In this document: one piece after another, positions 31,083-41,096 of the stretch
Layout: every line of letters begins with the position of its first letter
Position numbering within the stretch: the first letter of the stretch is position 1
Assembly: GCA_029863005.1 (NCBI GenBank)
Contig: JAOTWF010000002.1
Coordinates: 17,545-81,544, forward strand
DNA length: 64,000 nt
Origin: Gammaproteobacteria bacterium
Lineage (GTDB): Bacteria; Pseudomonadota; Gammaproteobacteria; Acidiferrobacterales; Sulfurifustaceae
Reading direction: 5' to 3'
Position numbers and translations under genes: made by a program
Notes under the pieces: model-generated
Told to the model about the DNA's origin: nothing
Databases searched by the model: none
What the model saw: only the letters and a program-made list of their open reading frames with translations

Positions 31083-32338
31083 ACCAATTTGCGAAATACC
31101 AGCGTCCCGTTGGTGCCACCGAAACCGAAGGAATTGGAAATGGCGACTTCAATTTTCATCTTGCGCGCTGTATTGGGCACGTAATCCAGGTCGCATTCCG
31201 GGTCAGGGGTGGTGAGGTTGATTGTGGGTGGTGCCACCTGGTCCCGCAGCGCGAGAGCCGTGTATACCGCTTCGATTCCGCCAGCCGCGCCCAGGAGGTG
31301 GCCTGTCATGGATTTTGTCGAACTCATGGCGAGCTTGTGCGCATGATTGCCAAACGCGGACTTGGCGGCCAGCGACTCGGCCTTATCGCCAAGCGGAGTG
31401 GACGTGCCGTGGGCGTTGATGTACTGCACCTGTTCGGGATTAACGCCGGCATTGCGCAAGGCATTGTGCATACAGCGTGCCGCCCCCTCACCACTCTCCG
31501 GCGGGCTGGTCATGTGATAGGCGTCCCCGCTCATACCGAAACCCACAAGTTCGCAGTAGATTTTTGCGCCGCGCTTTTTGGCGTGCTCGTATTCTTCAAG
31601 CACCACAGCACCCGCACCCTCGCCCAGTACAAAGCCATCGCGGTCCTTGTCCCAGGGACGGCTGGCGGTCTCGGGACTGTCGTTTCGCGTGGACAGGGCC
31701 TTGGCGTTGCCAAAACCGGCGATCGCGGTCGGCGTGATAGCAGCCTCGGCACCACCGGCAATCATGACATCGGCATCACCGTATTCGATCAGTCGGCCGG
31801 CGTCACCGATCCCGTGCGTGGCCGTGGCGCAAGCGGTGACCATGGAAAGATTCGGCCCCTTGAGCCCGTACATCACCGAGAGGTCACCCGAAATCATGTT
31901 GATGATGCTCATGGGAACATAGAACGGCGATACCCGACGCGGCCCTTTTTCCTTGATGGTCAGTGTGGTGTTTTCGATCGTCCCGACGCCGCCAATTCCG
32001 GCGCCGAGGTGCACGCCAATGCGCTCGGCGTTGGCTTCCGTCACTTCTATCCCTGAATCTTTGATCGCCTCGATGCCAGCGGCCATCCCGAGCTGGATGA
32101 ATCGGTCCATGCGGCGCGCTTCCTTCTCGGAAATGCCGAAGGCGGTCGGATCGAAATTCTTAACTTCGCCGGCGATAGTGGAAGGATAATTGCTGGCGTC
32201 GAACAGCGTGACCGGGCCGATGCCGCTTTGGCCGGCGAGGATACGGCGCCAGTTTTCCGCGACACCGATGCCAAGGGGGGACAGGACACCAAGGCCGGTT
32301 ATGACGACACGCCGTTTGCTCAAAGCCGAGTTCCTCAT
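31079..32338 (-). CDS. fabF: Beta-ketoacyl-ACP synthase II
   Basis: [51 protein letters not shown]; start ~32338 (track ORF to 32371). Confidence 0.96.
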   Translation of the reverse strand: MRNSALSKRRVVITGLGVLSPLGIGVAENWRRILAGQSGIGPVTLFDASNYPSTIAGEVKNFDPTAFGISEKEARRMDRFIQLGMAAGIEAIKDSGIEVTEANAERIGVHLGAGIGGVGTIENTTLTIKEKGPRRVSPFYVPMSIINMISGDLSVMYGLKGPNLSMVTACATATHGIGDAGRLIEYGDADVMIAGGAEAAITPTAIAGFGNAKALSTRNDSPETASRPWDKDRDGFVLGEGAGAVVLEEYEHAKKRGAKIYCELVGFGMSGDAYHMTSPPESGEGAARCMHNALRNAGVNPEQVQYINAHGTSTPLGDKAESLAAKSAFGNHAHKLAMSSTKSMTGHLLGAAGGIEAVYTALALRDQVAPPTINLTTPDPECDLDYVPNTARKMKIEVAISNSFGFGGTNGTLVFRKLV

Positions 32339-32418
32339 CTGGGCGCGGCACCGCTGCGCTATGAAAACCAAGAGGCCGTCATCCTATCCGGGTGACGGCC
32401 CCTTATTCTAATGAGTTA

Positions 32419-32655
32419 TCAGTTCAGACGGGAGTTAATGTAATCGATGGCCTGCTGGACGGTGGTGATTTTTTCCGCCTGCTCGTCCGGAATTTCGCAG
32501 TCAAATTCCTCCTCCAGCGCCATCACCAGCTCAACCGTGTCAAGGGAATCCGCGCCCAAGTCATCCACGAAGGAGGCGGCGGGCTTAACCTCGCCCTCAT
32601 TGACGCCCAACTGCTCCACGACAATCTTCTTGACGCGTTCTTCGACACTGCTCAT
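32419..32655 (-). CDS. acpP: Acyl carrier protein
   Basis: [63 protein letters not shown]. Confidence 0.98.
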   Translation of the reverse strand: MSSVEERVKKIVVEQLGVNEGEVKPAASFVDDLGADSLDTVELVMALEEEFDCEIPDEQAEKITTVQQAIDYINSRLN

Positions 32656-32776
32656 GAGTGATTATTCCTCCAAGAATTGACGTTACAGCCCTCGTGCGGG
32701 CGCCTAGTTAACACCATTTACACAAAACCGTCCAGCCGATCATTTAAGGGGGTTATTTCAGTTATATATACCCGAT

Positions 32777-33520
32777 TTAGTTCATGTACATCCCGCCGTT
32801 TACGTGCAGGGTGCTACCGGTAATATAGCCGGCCTGCGGCGAGGCGAGGAATGCCACGGCTGCGGCCACTTCTTCGGCCAGCCCTAACCGGCCCAGCGGG
32901 ATTTGCTTGAGCAGCGCTTCTTTCTGCACCTCCGGCAGGGCCCGGGTCATGTCGGTATCGATGAACCCCGGCGCCACCGCGTTGACCGTTATATTCCGCG
33001 AACCCACTTCGCGCGCGAGCGCCTTGGTGAATCCGACCAGCCCCGCCTTGGCGGCGGCGTAATTCACCTGTCCGGCGTTGCCGATCGCCCCCACTACCGA
33101 GCTGATGCTGATGATGCGCCCGCCGCGCGCCTTCGTCATGGCACGCAGGCAGGCCTTGCTCAAGCGATAAACCGATTTGAGGTTAGTGTCCAGAATGGCA
33201 TCCCACTCCTCTTCCGACATGCGCAACAGCAGGTTGTCGCGCGTGATGCCGGCATTGTTTACCAGAATCGTCGGCGCGCCGGCGGATTTTTCGATCTCGG
33301 CTAAAGCGGAAGCAATCGATTCTGTGCTGTTCACTTCCAGCACCACGCCCTTTCCTGCCGCGCCTTTTTCCTTGAGCACACTGCTGATATTTTCAGCACC
33401 GTCCTGGGAGGTGGCCGAACCGAAAACCTGGGCACCCTGCTTCCCCAGTTCCAGTGCAATGGCCTGACCGATTCCACGACTGGCACCAGTAACCAGCGCG
33501 ATTTGCCCTTTCAAATTCAT
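32777..33520 (-). CDS. fabG: 3-oxoacyl-ACP reductase
   Basis: IALVTGASRGIGQAIALELG, NNAGITRDNLLLRMSEEEW, YAAAKAGLVGFTKALAREV. Confidence 0.96.
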   Translation of the reverse strand: MNLKGQIALVTGASRGIGQAIALELGKQGAQVFGSATSQDGAENISSVLKEKGAAGKGVVLEVNSTESIASALAEIEKSAGAPTILVNNAGITRDNLLLRMSEEEWDAILDTNLKSVYRLSKACLRAMTKARGGRIISISSVVGAIGNAGQVNYAAAKAGLVGFTKALAREVGSRNITVNAVAPGFIDTDMTRALPEVQKEALLKQIPLGRLGLAEEVAAAVAFLASPQAGYITGSTLHVNGGMYMN

Positions 33521-33539
33521 GGTCGTCCTTGTTTTTGCT

Positions 33540-34478
33540 TTATGCGGGAGAAATTTTGCTGATCGTTTCCCGTATCGTGGACGGGTCGTAAACCGAATAT
33601 GTCTCGAGGCTTTTTACGATACGCTTGTTCAGCCCGGTCAACACCTTCCCCGGTCCGCATTCTACTATTTGAGTGACACCCTCGACAGTCATTTTCTGGA
33701 TGGTCTCCACCCAGCGCACCGGCGATTCTATCTGGCGCACGAGCGCATTTCTAATCGCATCAGGATTGGATTCCGTCTGCACATGCATATTATGGATCAC
33801 GGGAATCTGCGGAGGGCGGATATCCGCTTGCTTCAGTCGCTCAGCCATTTGCTGCGCGGCCGGATGCATCAGGCGACTATGTGCCGGCACGCTCATCGGG
33901 AGCCGCACGGCGCGTTTGGCGCCAGCCGCCTTGGACTGTTCCAAGGCGCGCGCCACCGCTGTGGCGGTGCCGGCAATCACGACCTGTCCGGGCGTATTGA
34001 AATTCACGGCATCCAGGACCTCGCCTTGGGACGCCTGTTCGCAGAGTTGGCGAACCGCGTCATCCTCAAGACCCAAAATCGCGGCGATGCCGCCCTGTCC
34101 GGCCGGCACCGCCTGCTGCATGAAACGCGCCCGATCCGACACCAATTTCATGGCCTCGGGAAATTCAATCGACCCGGCACATACCAGCGCAGAATATTCG
34201 CCGAGGCTGTGGCCAGCCATGCAACCGGGTCGCGGGCCCTTGGCGGCCAGCCACGTGCGCCAAGTGGCCACCCCCGCCGCCAGCATGATGGGTTGAGTGA
34301 TCTCGGTTTGATTCAGTATTTCATCCGGCCCCTGCACTACCAGTTGCCACAGGTCTTTGCCCATCGCCAGCGAGGCTTCGGCGAAAGTTTCTCTGACAAT
34401 GGGGAATTCCTCCGCCAGGGCATTCATCATACCCACGGATTGGGATCCTTGTCCGGGAAAAACAAATGCCACCGTCAT
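33540..34478 (-). CDS. fabD: Malonyl CoA-ACP transacylase
   Basis: MTVAFVFPGQGSQSVGM, MAGHSLGEYSALVCAG; start 34478 (track ORF to 34556). Confidence 0.96.
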   Translation of the reverse strand: MTVAFVFPGQGSQSVGMMNALAEEFPIVRETFAEASLAMGKDLWQLVVQGPDEILNQTEITQPIMLAAGVATWRTWLAAKGPRPGCMAGHSLGEYSALVCAGSIEFPEAMKLVSDRARFMQQAVPAGQGGIAAILGLEDDAVRQLCEQASQGEVLDAVNFNTPGQVVIAGTATAVARALEQSKAAGAKRAVRLPMSVPAHSRLMHPAAQQMAERLKQADIRPPQIPVIHNMHVQTESNPDAIRNALVRQIESPVRWVETIQKMTVEGVTQIVECGPGKVLTGLNKRIVKSLETYSVYDPSTIRETISKISPA

Positions 34479-34584
34479 GGATAATTCCAGACTATTTTTC
34501 TCACCACTTGGGCGAGAAGGATGCCAGGTAAAAACGGAATGACTCTGCCAAAACAAAGCATTCCTGCACGTTGAATTGTGCGAT

Positions 34585-35577
34585 TCAATATTTCAATAAC
34601 ACAGAACCCCAAGTGAATCCGCCGCCGAAGGCCTCCATCATGACGGTATCTCCGAGCTTGATTCTTCCGTCACGAACCGCTTCATCGAACGCCAGTGGGA
34701 TCGAGGCTGCCGAGGTGTTGCCGTGGCGATCTACCGTCATGACCACATGGTCCATGGACATGCCGAGTTTTTTTGCCGTTGCCGCAATGATGCGGTGGTT
34801 GGCCTGATGTGGCACGAGCCACTGGATGTCGGTCTTTTTCATATGGTTCGCCGCCAGCGTCTCATCCACGATGCGGCCGAGCGTGTTCACCGCGACTTTG
34901 AAGACTTCGTTGCCTTCCATTTTCACGTAGGCCGTTCCGTCCCTGACCTTGTCATATCCTTTGGAGATACCTGACGGTACGCTCAAGAGATCCTTGTATT
35001 TTCCATCGGCATGCAGATGCGTGGAAATAATTCCCGGCGTGTCGGACGCCCCCAGGATCATGGCACCGGCACCGTCGGCAAACAACACGCATGTCGTGCG
35101 ATCGGTCCAGTCAATGATGCGCGACAGAGTCTCGCTGCCGACTACCAGCGCACATTTGGCCGAACCAGTGCGCACGAACTTGTCTGCGACGCTAAGCCCG
35201 TACACAAAACCCGTGCACACCGCCTGCACGTCGAATGCCGCACAGCCGTGTATCCCGAGACGATCCTGGATCAGGCAGGCCGTGCTGGGAAACACTTGGT
35301 CAGCGGTGGTGGTCGCCACCACAATAAGGTCTATTTCCCGAGCACTGATACCGGCTGCTTCAATCGCGCGTCGCGCGGCCTGCTCCCCCATGAAAGCGGT
35401 GGTCTCGTCTTCGCTGGCGATATGGCGCTCACGAATTCCGGTACGCTCGACGATCCATTGGTCCGTGGTCTCGACCATTTTTTCGAGATCATGATTGGTG
35501 AGCACCTTGGCCGGCAGGTAGCCGCCGGTGCCGATGATACGAGAATAGGTGGTACCGGCATCGCGGCTCATGCTCAC
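34585..35577 (-). CDS. fabH: Beta-ketoacyl-ACP synthase III
   Basis: [62 protein letters not shown] start 35577 or ATG 35571. Confidence 0.96.
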   Translation of the reverse strand: MSMSRDAGTTYSRIIGTGGYLPAKVLTNHDLEKMVETTDQWIVERTGIRERHIASEDETTAFMGEQAARRAIEAAGISAREIDLIVVATTTADQVFPSTACLIQDRLGIHGCAAFDVQAVCTGFVYGLSVADKFVRTGSAKCALVVGSETLSRIIDWTDRTTCVLFADGAGAMILGASDTPGIISTHLHADGKYKDLLSVPSGISKGYDKVRDGTAYVKMEGNEVFKVAVNTLGRIVDETLAANHMKKTDIQWLVPHQANHRIIAATAKKLGMSMDHVVMTVDRHGNTSAASIPLAFDEAVRDGRIKLGDTVMMEAFGGGFTWGSVLLKY

Positions 35578-35684
35578 GGCGCCTCCGATCGAACAAACAA
35601 GATCATGGCGCCGTCCTGTCGGCGTCCTGTGGCCTTCGCCGGTCGCATCCCCACTTGCGGTGGGGCCCCTGCTCCGCGGCTCAT
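35574..35684 (-). CDS. Candidate 36-aa small ORF between plsX and fabH ([36 protein letters not shown])
   Basis: Open frame translated by hand; ATG overlaps plsX TGA (ATGA, 35681-35684) and its TGA overlaps the fabH GTG (35574-35577); below the ORF-track length cut-off. Confidence 0.3.
   Translation of the reverse strand: MSRGAGAPPQVGMRPAKATGRRQDGAMILFVRSEAP
35609..35665 (-). promoter_or_regulatory. Structured leader upstream of fabH with two CAGGACG motifs (CsrA/RsmA-type) and strong hairpins
   Basis: Minus strand CAGGACG at 35629-35623 and 35618-35612; CGCCG-ACAGGA-CGGCG hairpin (35624-35609); CCCCAC-CGCAA-GTGGGG hairpin (35665-35649). Confidence 0.4.
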
Positions 35685-36700
35685 ACCACTACACCCTTGG
35701 CAGCCATTGCCGTCAGCTCCTGACCAATGCGTTCCGGCACATTGTTTTTCACTTCCGCCAAGGCTCCGAGAATGGCATGTTCAAAGGCTAGCACGTCGGC
35801 TCCGCCGTGGCTTTTAATTACGGTCCCGTTGAGCCCGATCAACGTCGCACCGTTGTAGCGGCGTGGATCCACGCGTTTCCGGAATGCTTGCAATACCGGC
35901 AGGGACACGAACGCGGACAACCGGGTCAGCAGGTTGCGCTTGAATTCTTGTTTTATGAAATGCGTGATCATCTGCGCCAACCCCTCGCTGGTCTTGAGCA
36001 TGACATTGCCGACGAATCCGTCGCAGACAACAACGTCCAGGTCGCCGGTATAGATTTCGTCACCTTCAACGAAACCGGCATAGTTCAGTGAACTGGCGCG
36101 CAAGAGTTCATGGGTTTTTTTTACGGATTCATTGCCCTTGATATCTTCTTCGCCGATGTTGAGCAGGCCCACGCGCGGACGGGGCTTGCCCTCGACGGCA
36201 CTGACCAGGATGGAGCCCATCACAGCAAATTGCAAAAGCTGCTCCGGCGTGCAATCCACATTGGCGCCCAGGTCGAGCACGTGCACATGATCGTGCATGG
36301 TCGGCAACGCGGTGATAATGGCCGGCCGATCGATACCCGGAAGCGTCTTGAGCACAAAGCGTGCAGTGGCCATAAGCGCGCCGGTATTCCCGGCGGAGAC
36401 GGTGGCCTGGGCGATTCCTTCTTTTACCAAGTTGATCGCCAGGCGCATGGAAGAATCTTTTTTAGTGCGCAAGGCTTGCGCAGGCGGTTCATCCATGCCG
36501 ACAATTTCAGAGGCGTGGTGAATGGTAAGGTGTTCACTGATGGTTTGCTTATGGCGCTGAAGCTCGGCTTCAATGGCTTCCTGTTGCCCGACCAGAATAA
36601 GCTTTACCGCCGAATGCTGCTTCAGCGTCTGAAGGGCCGCGGGCACGGTGACGCTCAGACCGTGATCACCCCCCATGGCGTCGAGGGCAATCGTGATCAC
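35681..36700 (-). CDS. plsX: Phosphate acyltransferase
   Basis: [53 protein letters not shown] start. Confidence 0.96.
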   Translation of the reverse strand: MITIALDAMGGDHGLSVTVPAALQTLKQHSAVKLILVGQQEAIEAELQRHKQTISEHLTIHHASEIVGMDEPPAQALRTKKDSSMRLAINLVKEGIAQATVSAGNTGALMATARFVLKTLPGIDRPAIITALPTMHDHVHVLDLGANVDCTPEQLLQFAVMGSILVSAVEGKPRPRVGLLNIGEEDIKGNESVKKTHELLRASSLNYAGFVEGDEIYTGDLDVVVCDGFVGNVMLKTSEGLAQMITHFIKQEFKRNLLTRLSAFVSLPVLQAFRKRVDPRRYNGATLIGLNGTVIKSHGGADVLAFEHAILGALAEVKNNVPERIGQELTAMAAKGVVV

Positions 36701-36738
36701 GTTCTCAAGTTCCTGATTGTTTACGGATCAAACCGGGA

Positions 36739-36918
36739 CTATTCCGATTTGGTGTCCAGCACCTTGCGGCCACGATAGTATCCGTCAGCGGTGACATGAT
36801 GGCGGCGATGCGTTTCGCCACTCGTCTTGTCCACGGAAAGTGCCGACTTCTTGAGGGCATCGTGAGAACGACGCATCCCGCGACGGGAAGGGGAAACTCG
36901 GCTTTTCTGTACGGCCAT
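36739..36918 (-). CDS. rpmF: 50S ribosomal protein L32
   Basis: Translated by hand: [59 protein letters not shown]; 59 aa, absent from the ORF track. Confidence 0.97.
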   Translation of the reverse strand: MAVQKSRVSPSRRGMRRSHDALKKSALSVDKTSGETHRRHHVTADGYYRGRKVLDTKSE

Positions 36919-36954
36919 AACAATTCCTCGATAAAAGTTAGTAAATAAACTGAC

Positions 36955-37488
36955 CTACCTGGTTTTCTTCATCTTGCCCAACACGGCAAACGGATTTTTT
37001 CCTTTCTCACCGACGCCTCTGTCGCGCGCCACGTATGACTTGGCCGGGCACTGGTTCAAATCATGCATTGGCACCATCGGCATCTCCAGCAGCAACTCAT
37101 CCTCCACCAGGGCGCTCAGTGAAAGAGGTTTGTCCACCACTAAGACATCTACATCGCTATCGTTCTGTACCAGCCGTTCTCCCGCCTTTATCAGAATCAC
37201 CGAGGGTGAGGCTTCCAGTTCCAGGTCCATTGCCTCCAAACATCGCTGGCAGGTGACCCGCAGGTGAACGTGCAAGATCCCGTGCATCAGGAAAATCTTT
37301 TCGCCTTCCGAACGCTCAAATGAGAGATCGACGAAAATATCTCCCGACCCCGCAAGACTCCCTGGCGCCATCCGCGGCATGCTTTTCAACGGGAGGGTGC
37401 CTGTCAGATGCGCGCCTCGTTCTGCCAGCTGTATCGGATCGATACTTTCAGGCAACTGTCCGTGCCGCGCCTTCCAGGATGACGACAT
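36955..37488 (-). CDS. yceD: YceD family (DUF177) protein
   Basis: C-x2-C region (CQRCLEAMDLELE) and NQCPAKSYVA; directly upstream of rpmF; start 37488 with GAGGGG RBS. Confidence 0.9.
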   Translation of the reverse strand: MSSSWKARHGQLPESIDPIQLAERGAHLTGTLPLKSMPRMAPGSLAGSGDIFVDLSFERSEGEKIFLMHGILHVHLRVTCQRCLEAMDLELEASPSVILIKAGERLVQNDSDVDVLVVDKPLSLSALVEDELLLEMPMVPMHDLNQCPAKSYVARDRGVGEKGKNPFAVLGKMKKTR

Positions 37489-37652
37489 AAATCCCCTCTC
37501 AAAGCCCGGGACTGTCCCCGAATCGGACATTAACAACCGCATCCGGCCGTTTTCTGCTCACAGTAGGCCCGATACAGGCCGCGCATCATATATTTGCTAC
37601 AAACTTGTGTCAAAATAGGGTTTTAGGACTTATTGTCGGACAGCTAATCCTG

Positions 37653-37681
37653 TTGACACTATTGTCCCCTTTCCGTAAAAA
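37653..37681 (+). promoter_or_regulatory. Putative sigma70 promoter for the pycA/oadA-like operon
   Basis: TTGACA (37653-37658), 17-bp spacer, TAAAAA (37676-37681), upstream of the TTG start at 37737. Confidence 0.45.
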
Positions 37682-37736
37682 ACGAGACGCAACGCCCTAA
37701 AGGGGCGCCGGGCGGACGTCTCAGCGGAGTTTCAGC

Positions 37737-39155
37737 TTGATCGAAAAAATTCTGGTTGCCAACCGCGGCGAAATCGCGGTGCGCGTGGTGCGTGCCTGCG
37801 CTGAAATGGGCATAAAATCCGTCGCCATCTACACCGATGCCGACCGTCATGCGCTGCACGTCAAGAAAGCCGACGAAGCCTATAACGTTGGACCGGACCC
37901 CGTGGGTGGCTATCTCAATGCCCACCGGATCGTAAATTTGGCGGTGGCCACCGGCTGCGATGCGCTGCATCCCGGTTATGGTTTTCTTTCGGAAAACCCC
38001 CAGCTGACCGAAATCTGCGCCCGGCGTGGGATTATCTATATTGGCCCTTCCTTGGAATCCATCCGCCGGATGGGCGACAAAACTGCCGCACGCGCAGCCA
38101 TGGTAGCCGCCGGTGTCCCGGTGATACCGGGCAGTGAGGGCAATCTCAAGGATATCGCCGACGCCTTGAAATTGGCCAATCGAATCGGCTACCCGGTGAT
38201 GCTCAAGGCCACCTCGGGTGGCGGCGGGCGTGGCATCCGACGCTGCAACGATGAAGCGGAGCTCAAACGCGCCTACGAGCGCGTTGTCTCCGAGGCCACC
38301 AAGGCCTTCGGGAGCGCCGAGGTCTTTATGGAAAAGGCAATCGTCAATCCGCGCCACATCGAGGTTCAAGTTCTCGGCGACAAGCACAACAACATCATCC
38401 ACCTGTTCGAGCGCGACTGCTCGATCCAGCGGCGTCACCAGAAACTGATCGAAATCGCTCCATCCCCGCAGCTTACCGAAGAGCAGCGCACGGCGGTGTG
38501 CGAACTGGGCGTGCGTGCTGCTCGCTGCGTCAATTACCACAATGCCGGGACCGTGGAATTTCTGTTCGACCAAGAGGGGAAGTTTTACTTCATGGAAATG
38601 AACACCCGTCTGCAGGTGGAGCATACCGTGACGGAACAGATCACCGGCGTGGATATCGTCCAGGAACAGATACGCATCGCCGAAGGACGACCTCTCTCCT
38701 ATCGTCAGGAAGACATCCAGCGACGCGGTTACGCGATCCAATTTCGCATTAATGCCGAAGATCCAAAAAACGATTTCCTCCCGAGTTTCGGACGTATCAC
38801 GCGCTATTACGCTCCGGGCGGTCCAGGCGTGCGCACCGATGCTGCCATTTACACCGGTTATGAATTTCCATCGCATTACGACTCCATGTGCGCCAAACTC
38901 ACGGTGTGGGCGCTCACCTGGGAAAAGGTTTTGGCCCGGGCCCGGCGCGCACTGTTTGATATGGGTGTGCACGGCGTGAAAACCACTAAACCCTTCTATC
39001 TGGAAATACTCGGCACGGAAGAGTTTCGGGACGGAAAGTTCGACACCGGATTCATAGAACAGCACCCGGAACTGCTAAACTACTCGGTCCGTCGTCCGCC
39101 CGCCGATCTGGCGGCGGCCATCGGTGCCGCGATTGTGGCGCATCACGGTCTGTAG
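37737..39155 (+). CDS. pycA: Biotin carboxylase subunit (pyruvate carboxylase subunit A type)
   Basis: MIEKILVANRGEIAVRVVRACAEMGIKSVAIYTDADRHALHVKKADEAYNVG, MEMNTRLQVEHTVTEQITGVDIVQEQI; TTG start. Confidence 0.9.
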   Translation: MIEKILVANRGEIAVRVVRACAEMGIKSVAIYTDADRHALHVKKADEAYNVGPDPVGGYLNAHRIVNLAVATGCDALHPGYGFLSENPQLTEICARRGIIYIGPSLESIRRMGDKTAARAAMVAAGVPVIPGSEGNLKDIADALKLANRIGYPVMLKATSGGGGRGIRRCNDEAELKRAYERVVSEATKAFGSAEVFMEKAIVNPRHIEVQVLGDKHNNIIHLFERDCSIQRRHQKLIEIAPSPQLTEEQRTAVCELGVRAARCVNYHNAGTVEFLFDQEGKFYFMEMNTRLQVEHTVTEQITGVDIVQEQIRIAEGRPLSYRQEDIQRRGYAIQFRINAEDPKNDFLPSFGRITRYYAPGGPGVRTDAAIYTGYEFPSHYDSMCAKLTVWALTWEKVLARARRALFDMGVHGVKTTKPFYLEILGTEEFRDGKFDTGFIEQHPELLNYSVRRPPADLAAAIGAAIVAHHGL

Positions 39156-39170
39156 GAATAAAGAGGAAAC

Positions 39171-41012
39171 ATGGCCTCGTCGTCAAAGAAAGTGATGGTG
39201 ACCGATCTGGTGTTGCGTGATGCGCACCAGTCGTTGCTGGCCACACGCATGCGCACCGAGGACATGCTGCCCATCTGCGACAAGCTCGACAAGGTTGGTT
39301 ACTGGTCGCTGGAAGCCTGGGGAGGCGCTACCTTCGATGCCTGTCTGCGCTTCCTGAAGGAAGATCCTTGGGAACGGTTGCGTAAACTAAAACAAGCGTT
39401 ACCCAAAACACCAATCCAGATGCTGTTGCGCGGCCAGAACCTGCTTGGCTATCGTCATTACTCCGACGACGTGGTCAAGGCCTTCGTGAAAAAGGCGGCA
39501 GAGAACGGCGTCGATGTGTTCCGCATCTTTGACGCCATGAATGACATGCGCAACCTCAAAGTTTCGATCGAGACCGTGCTTGAGGCCGGGAAGCATGCGC
39601 AGGGCGCCATTTGCTATACCACCAGCCCCGTGCACACCACCGAACACTTTGTCGAAATGGCACGGGTAATGGAGAAAATGGGCTGCCAGTCCATCGCCAT
39701 CAAGGACATGGCCGGCCTGATCACGCCGGCACGCACCGTAGAGCTGTATCAGGCACTGTCCAAGGCCGTGAAAATCCCGCTCGCCTTTCATTCGCACACG
39801 ACCGTGGGCGTAGCCAACATCTGCATGTACCTCGCCGTCGAGCACGGGGCAAGACACATCGACACGGCGATCTCCTCGCTTTCCTGGGGCACCAGTCATT
39901 CTCCGACCGAAAGCATGGTGGTCGCCCTGCGCGAAACTCCCTACGACACCGGCCTGAACCTCGAGTCGCTCCAGGAGATCGGCTTTTACTTCCGCGAGGT
40001 GCGCAAGAAATACCACCAGTTTGAGAGTGAATACGCGGAGATCGACACGCGCGTGCAGGTAAGCCAGGTGCCGGGGGGCATGATCTCGAACCTGTCGAAC
40101 CAGCTCAAGGAACAGGGCGCACTCAACCGCATGAACGAAGTGCTGGCAGAAATCCCGCGTGTGCGAGAGGATCTCGGCTTCCCGCCGCTGGTGACACCGA
40201 CCTCCCAAATTGTCGGTACTCAGGCCGTGCTCAACGTGCTCACCGGAAACCGCTACAAAAGCATCACCAACGAGGTGAAGCTCTACCTCCAGGGACGCTA
40301 CGGAAGAGCACCGGGCAAGATCAACGACGCCGTGCGCAACATGGCCATTGGCAGCGAGGAAGTGATCACCTGCCGCCCGGCGGACAAGATCAAGCCCGAG
40401 CTCCATCGCTTGCGGGAGGAAATCGGCGATCTCGCCAAAAGTGAGGAAGACGTCCTGACTTTTGCCATGTTCCCCGAAATCGGGCGCAAGTTTCTCGAAG
40501 AGCGCGCCGCCGGTACCCTCACCCCGGAAGAACTCAAGCCGCCCAAATCCGCGGTAACGACAGGCCTGCCGGCCTACGCGCCAACGGATTTCAATGTCAC
40601 GATGCATGGCGAGACCTATCACATCCGCGTCACTGGCGCCGGTCACAAGACCGAAGAACAGCGTCCGTTCTTCGTTTCGGTGGACGGTGTGCCGGAGCAA
40701 ATTCTCATCGAAACGCTCACCGAGACGATTCCGACCGATGCCGGCATGGTGGACACACGCCGCGCGTCCAAAGGATCGAAGCGACCCAAAGCGTCCAAGG
40801 AAGGCCATGTCACCAGTTCCATGCCCGGCACCATCGTGGACATCCTGGTCAAGGCCGGCGCCAAAGTGAAAGCCGGCGACCCGGTGCTGGTAATCGAGGC
40901 CATGAAAATGGAAAACGAAGTGCCGGCCCCGGTGGCCGGGATGATTAAGGCAGTAAATGTCGCCAAGGGTGACAGCGTTAATCCCGACGAAGCCCTGGTT
41001 GAGATTGAATAA
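39171..41012 (+). CDS. Pyruvate carboxylase subunit B / oxaloacetate decarboxylase alpha-type carboxyltransferase with biotinyl domain
   Basis: VTDLVLRDAHQSLLATRMRTEDMLPICDKLDKVGYWSLEAWGGATFDACLRFLKEDPWERLR; C-terminal biotin motif VIEAMKMENEV. Confidence 0.92.
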   Translation: MASSSKKVMVTDLVLRDAHQSLLATRMRTEDMLPICDKLDKVGYWSLEAWGGATFDACLRFLKEDPWERLRKLKQALPKTPIQMLLRGQNLLGYRHYSDDVVKAFVKKAAENGVDVFRIFDAMNDMRNLKVSIETVLEAGKHAQGAICYTTSPVHTTEHFVEMARVMEKMGCQSIAIKDMAGLITPARTVELYQALSKAVKIPLAFHSHTTVGVANICMYLAVEHGARHIDTAISSLSWGTSHSPTESMVVALRETPYDTGLNLESLQEIGFYFREVRKKYHQFESEYAEIDTRVQVSQVPGGMISNLSNQLKEQGALNRMNEVLAEIPRVREDLGFPPLVTPTSQIVGTQAVLNVLTGNRYKSITNEVKLYLQGRYGRAPGKINDAVRNMAIGSEEVITCRPADKIKPELHRLREEIGDLAKSEEDVLTFAMFPEIGRKFLEERAAGTLTPEELKPPKSAVTTGLPAYAPTDFNVTMHGETYHIRVTGAGHKTEEQRPFFVSVDGVPEQILIETLTETIPTDAGMVDTRRASKGSKRPKASKEGHVTSSMPGTIVDILVKAGAKVKAGDPVLVIEAMKMENEVPAPVAGMIKAVNVAKGDSVNPDEALVEIE

Positions 41013-41096
41013 GGCTTAAAATCTCCAAGGCGCGAATTCACTGGATAATCATCTTCCCACGCACCACTCTCCAGCAAGATAGCTGTCGATCGTTAC

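Noticed and set aside
30770-32056. 428-aa plus-strand ORF opposite pabB/fabF
   Set aside because: Spans parts of two well-supported genes on the other strand; composition is antisense-like (His/Arg/Gly rich)
37659-39065. 468-aa minus-strand ORF opposite pycA
   Set aside because: Antisense shadow of a strongly recognisable biotin carboxylase ORF; high-GC third positions open the complementary frame; no domain recognisable
39399-40808. 469-aa minus-strand ORF opposite the carboxyltransferase gene
   Set aside because: Same antisense-shadow explanation; product has no recognisable family
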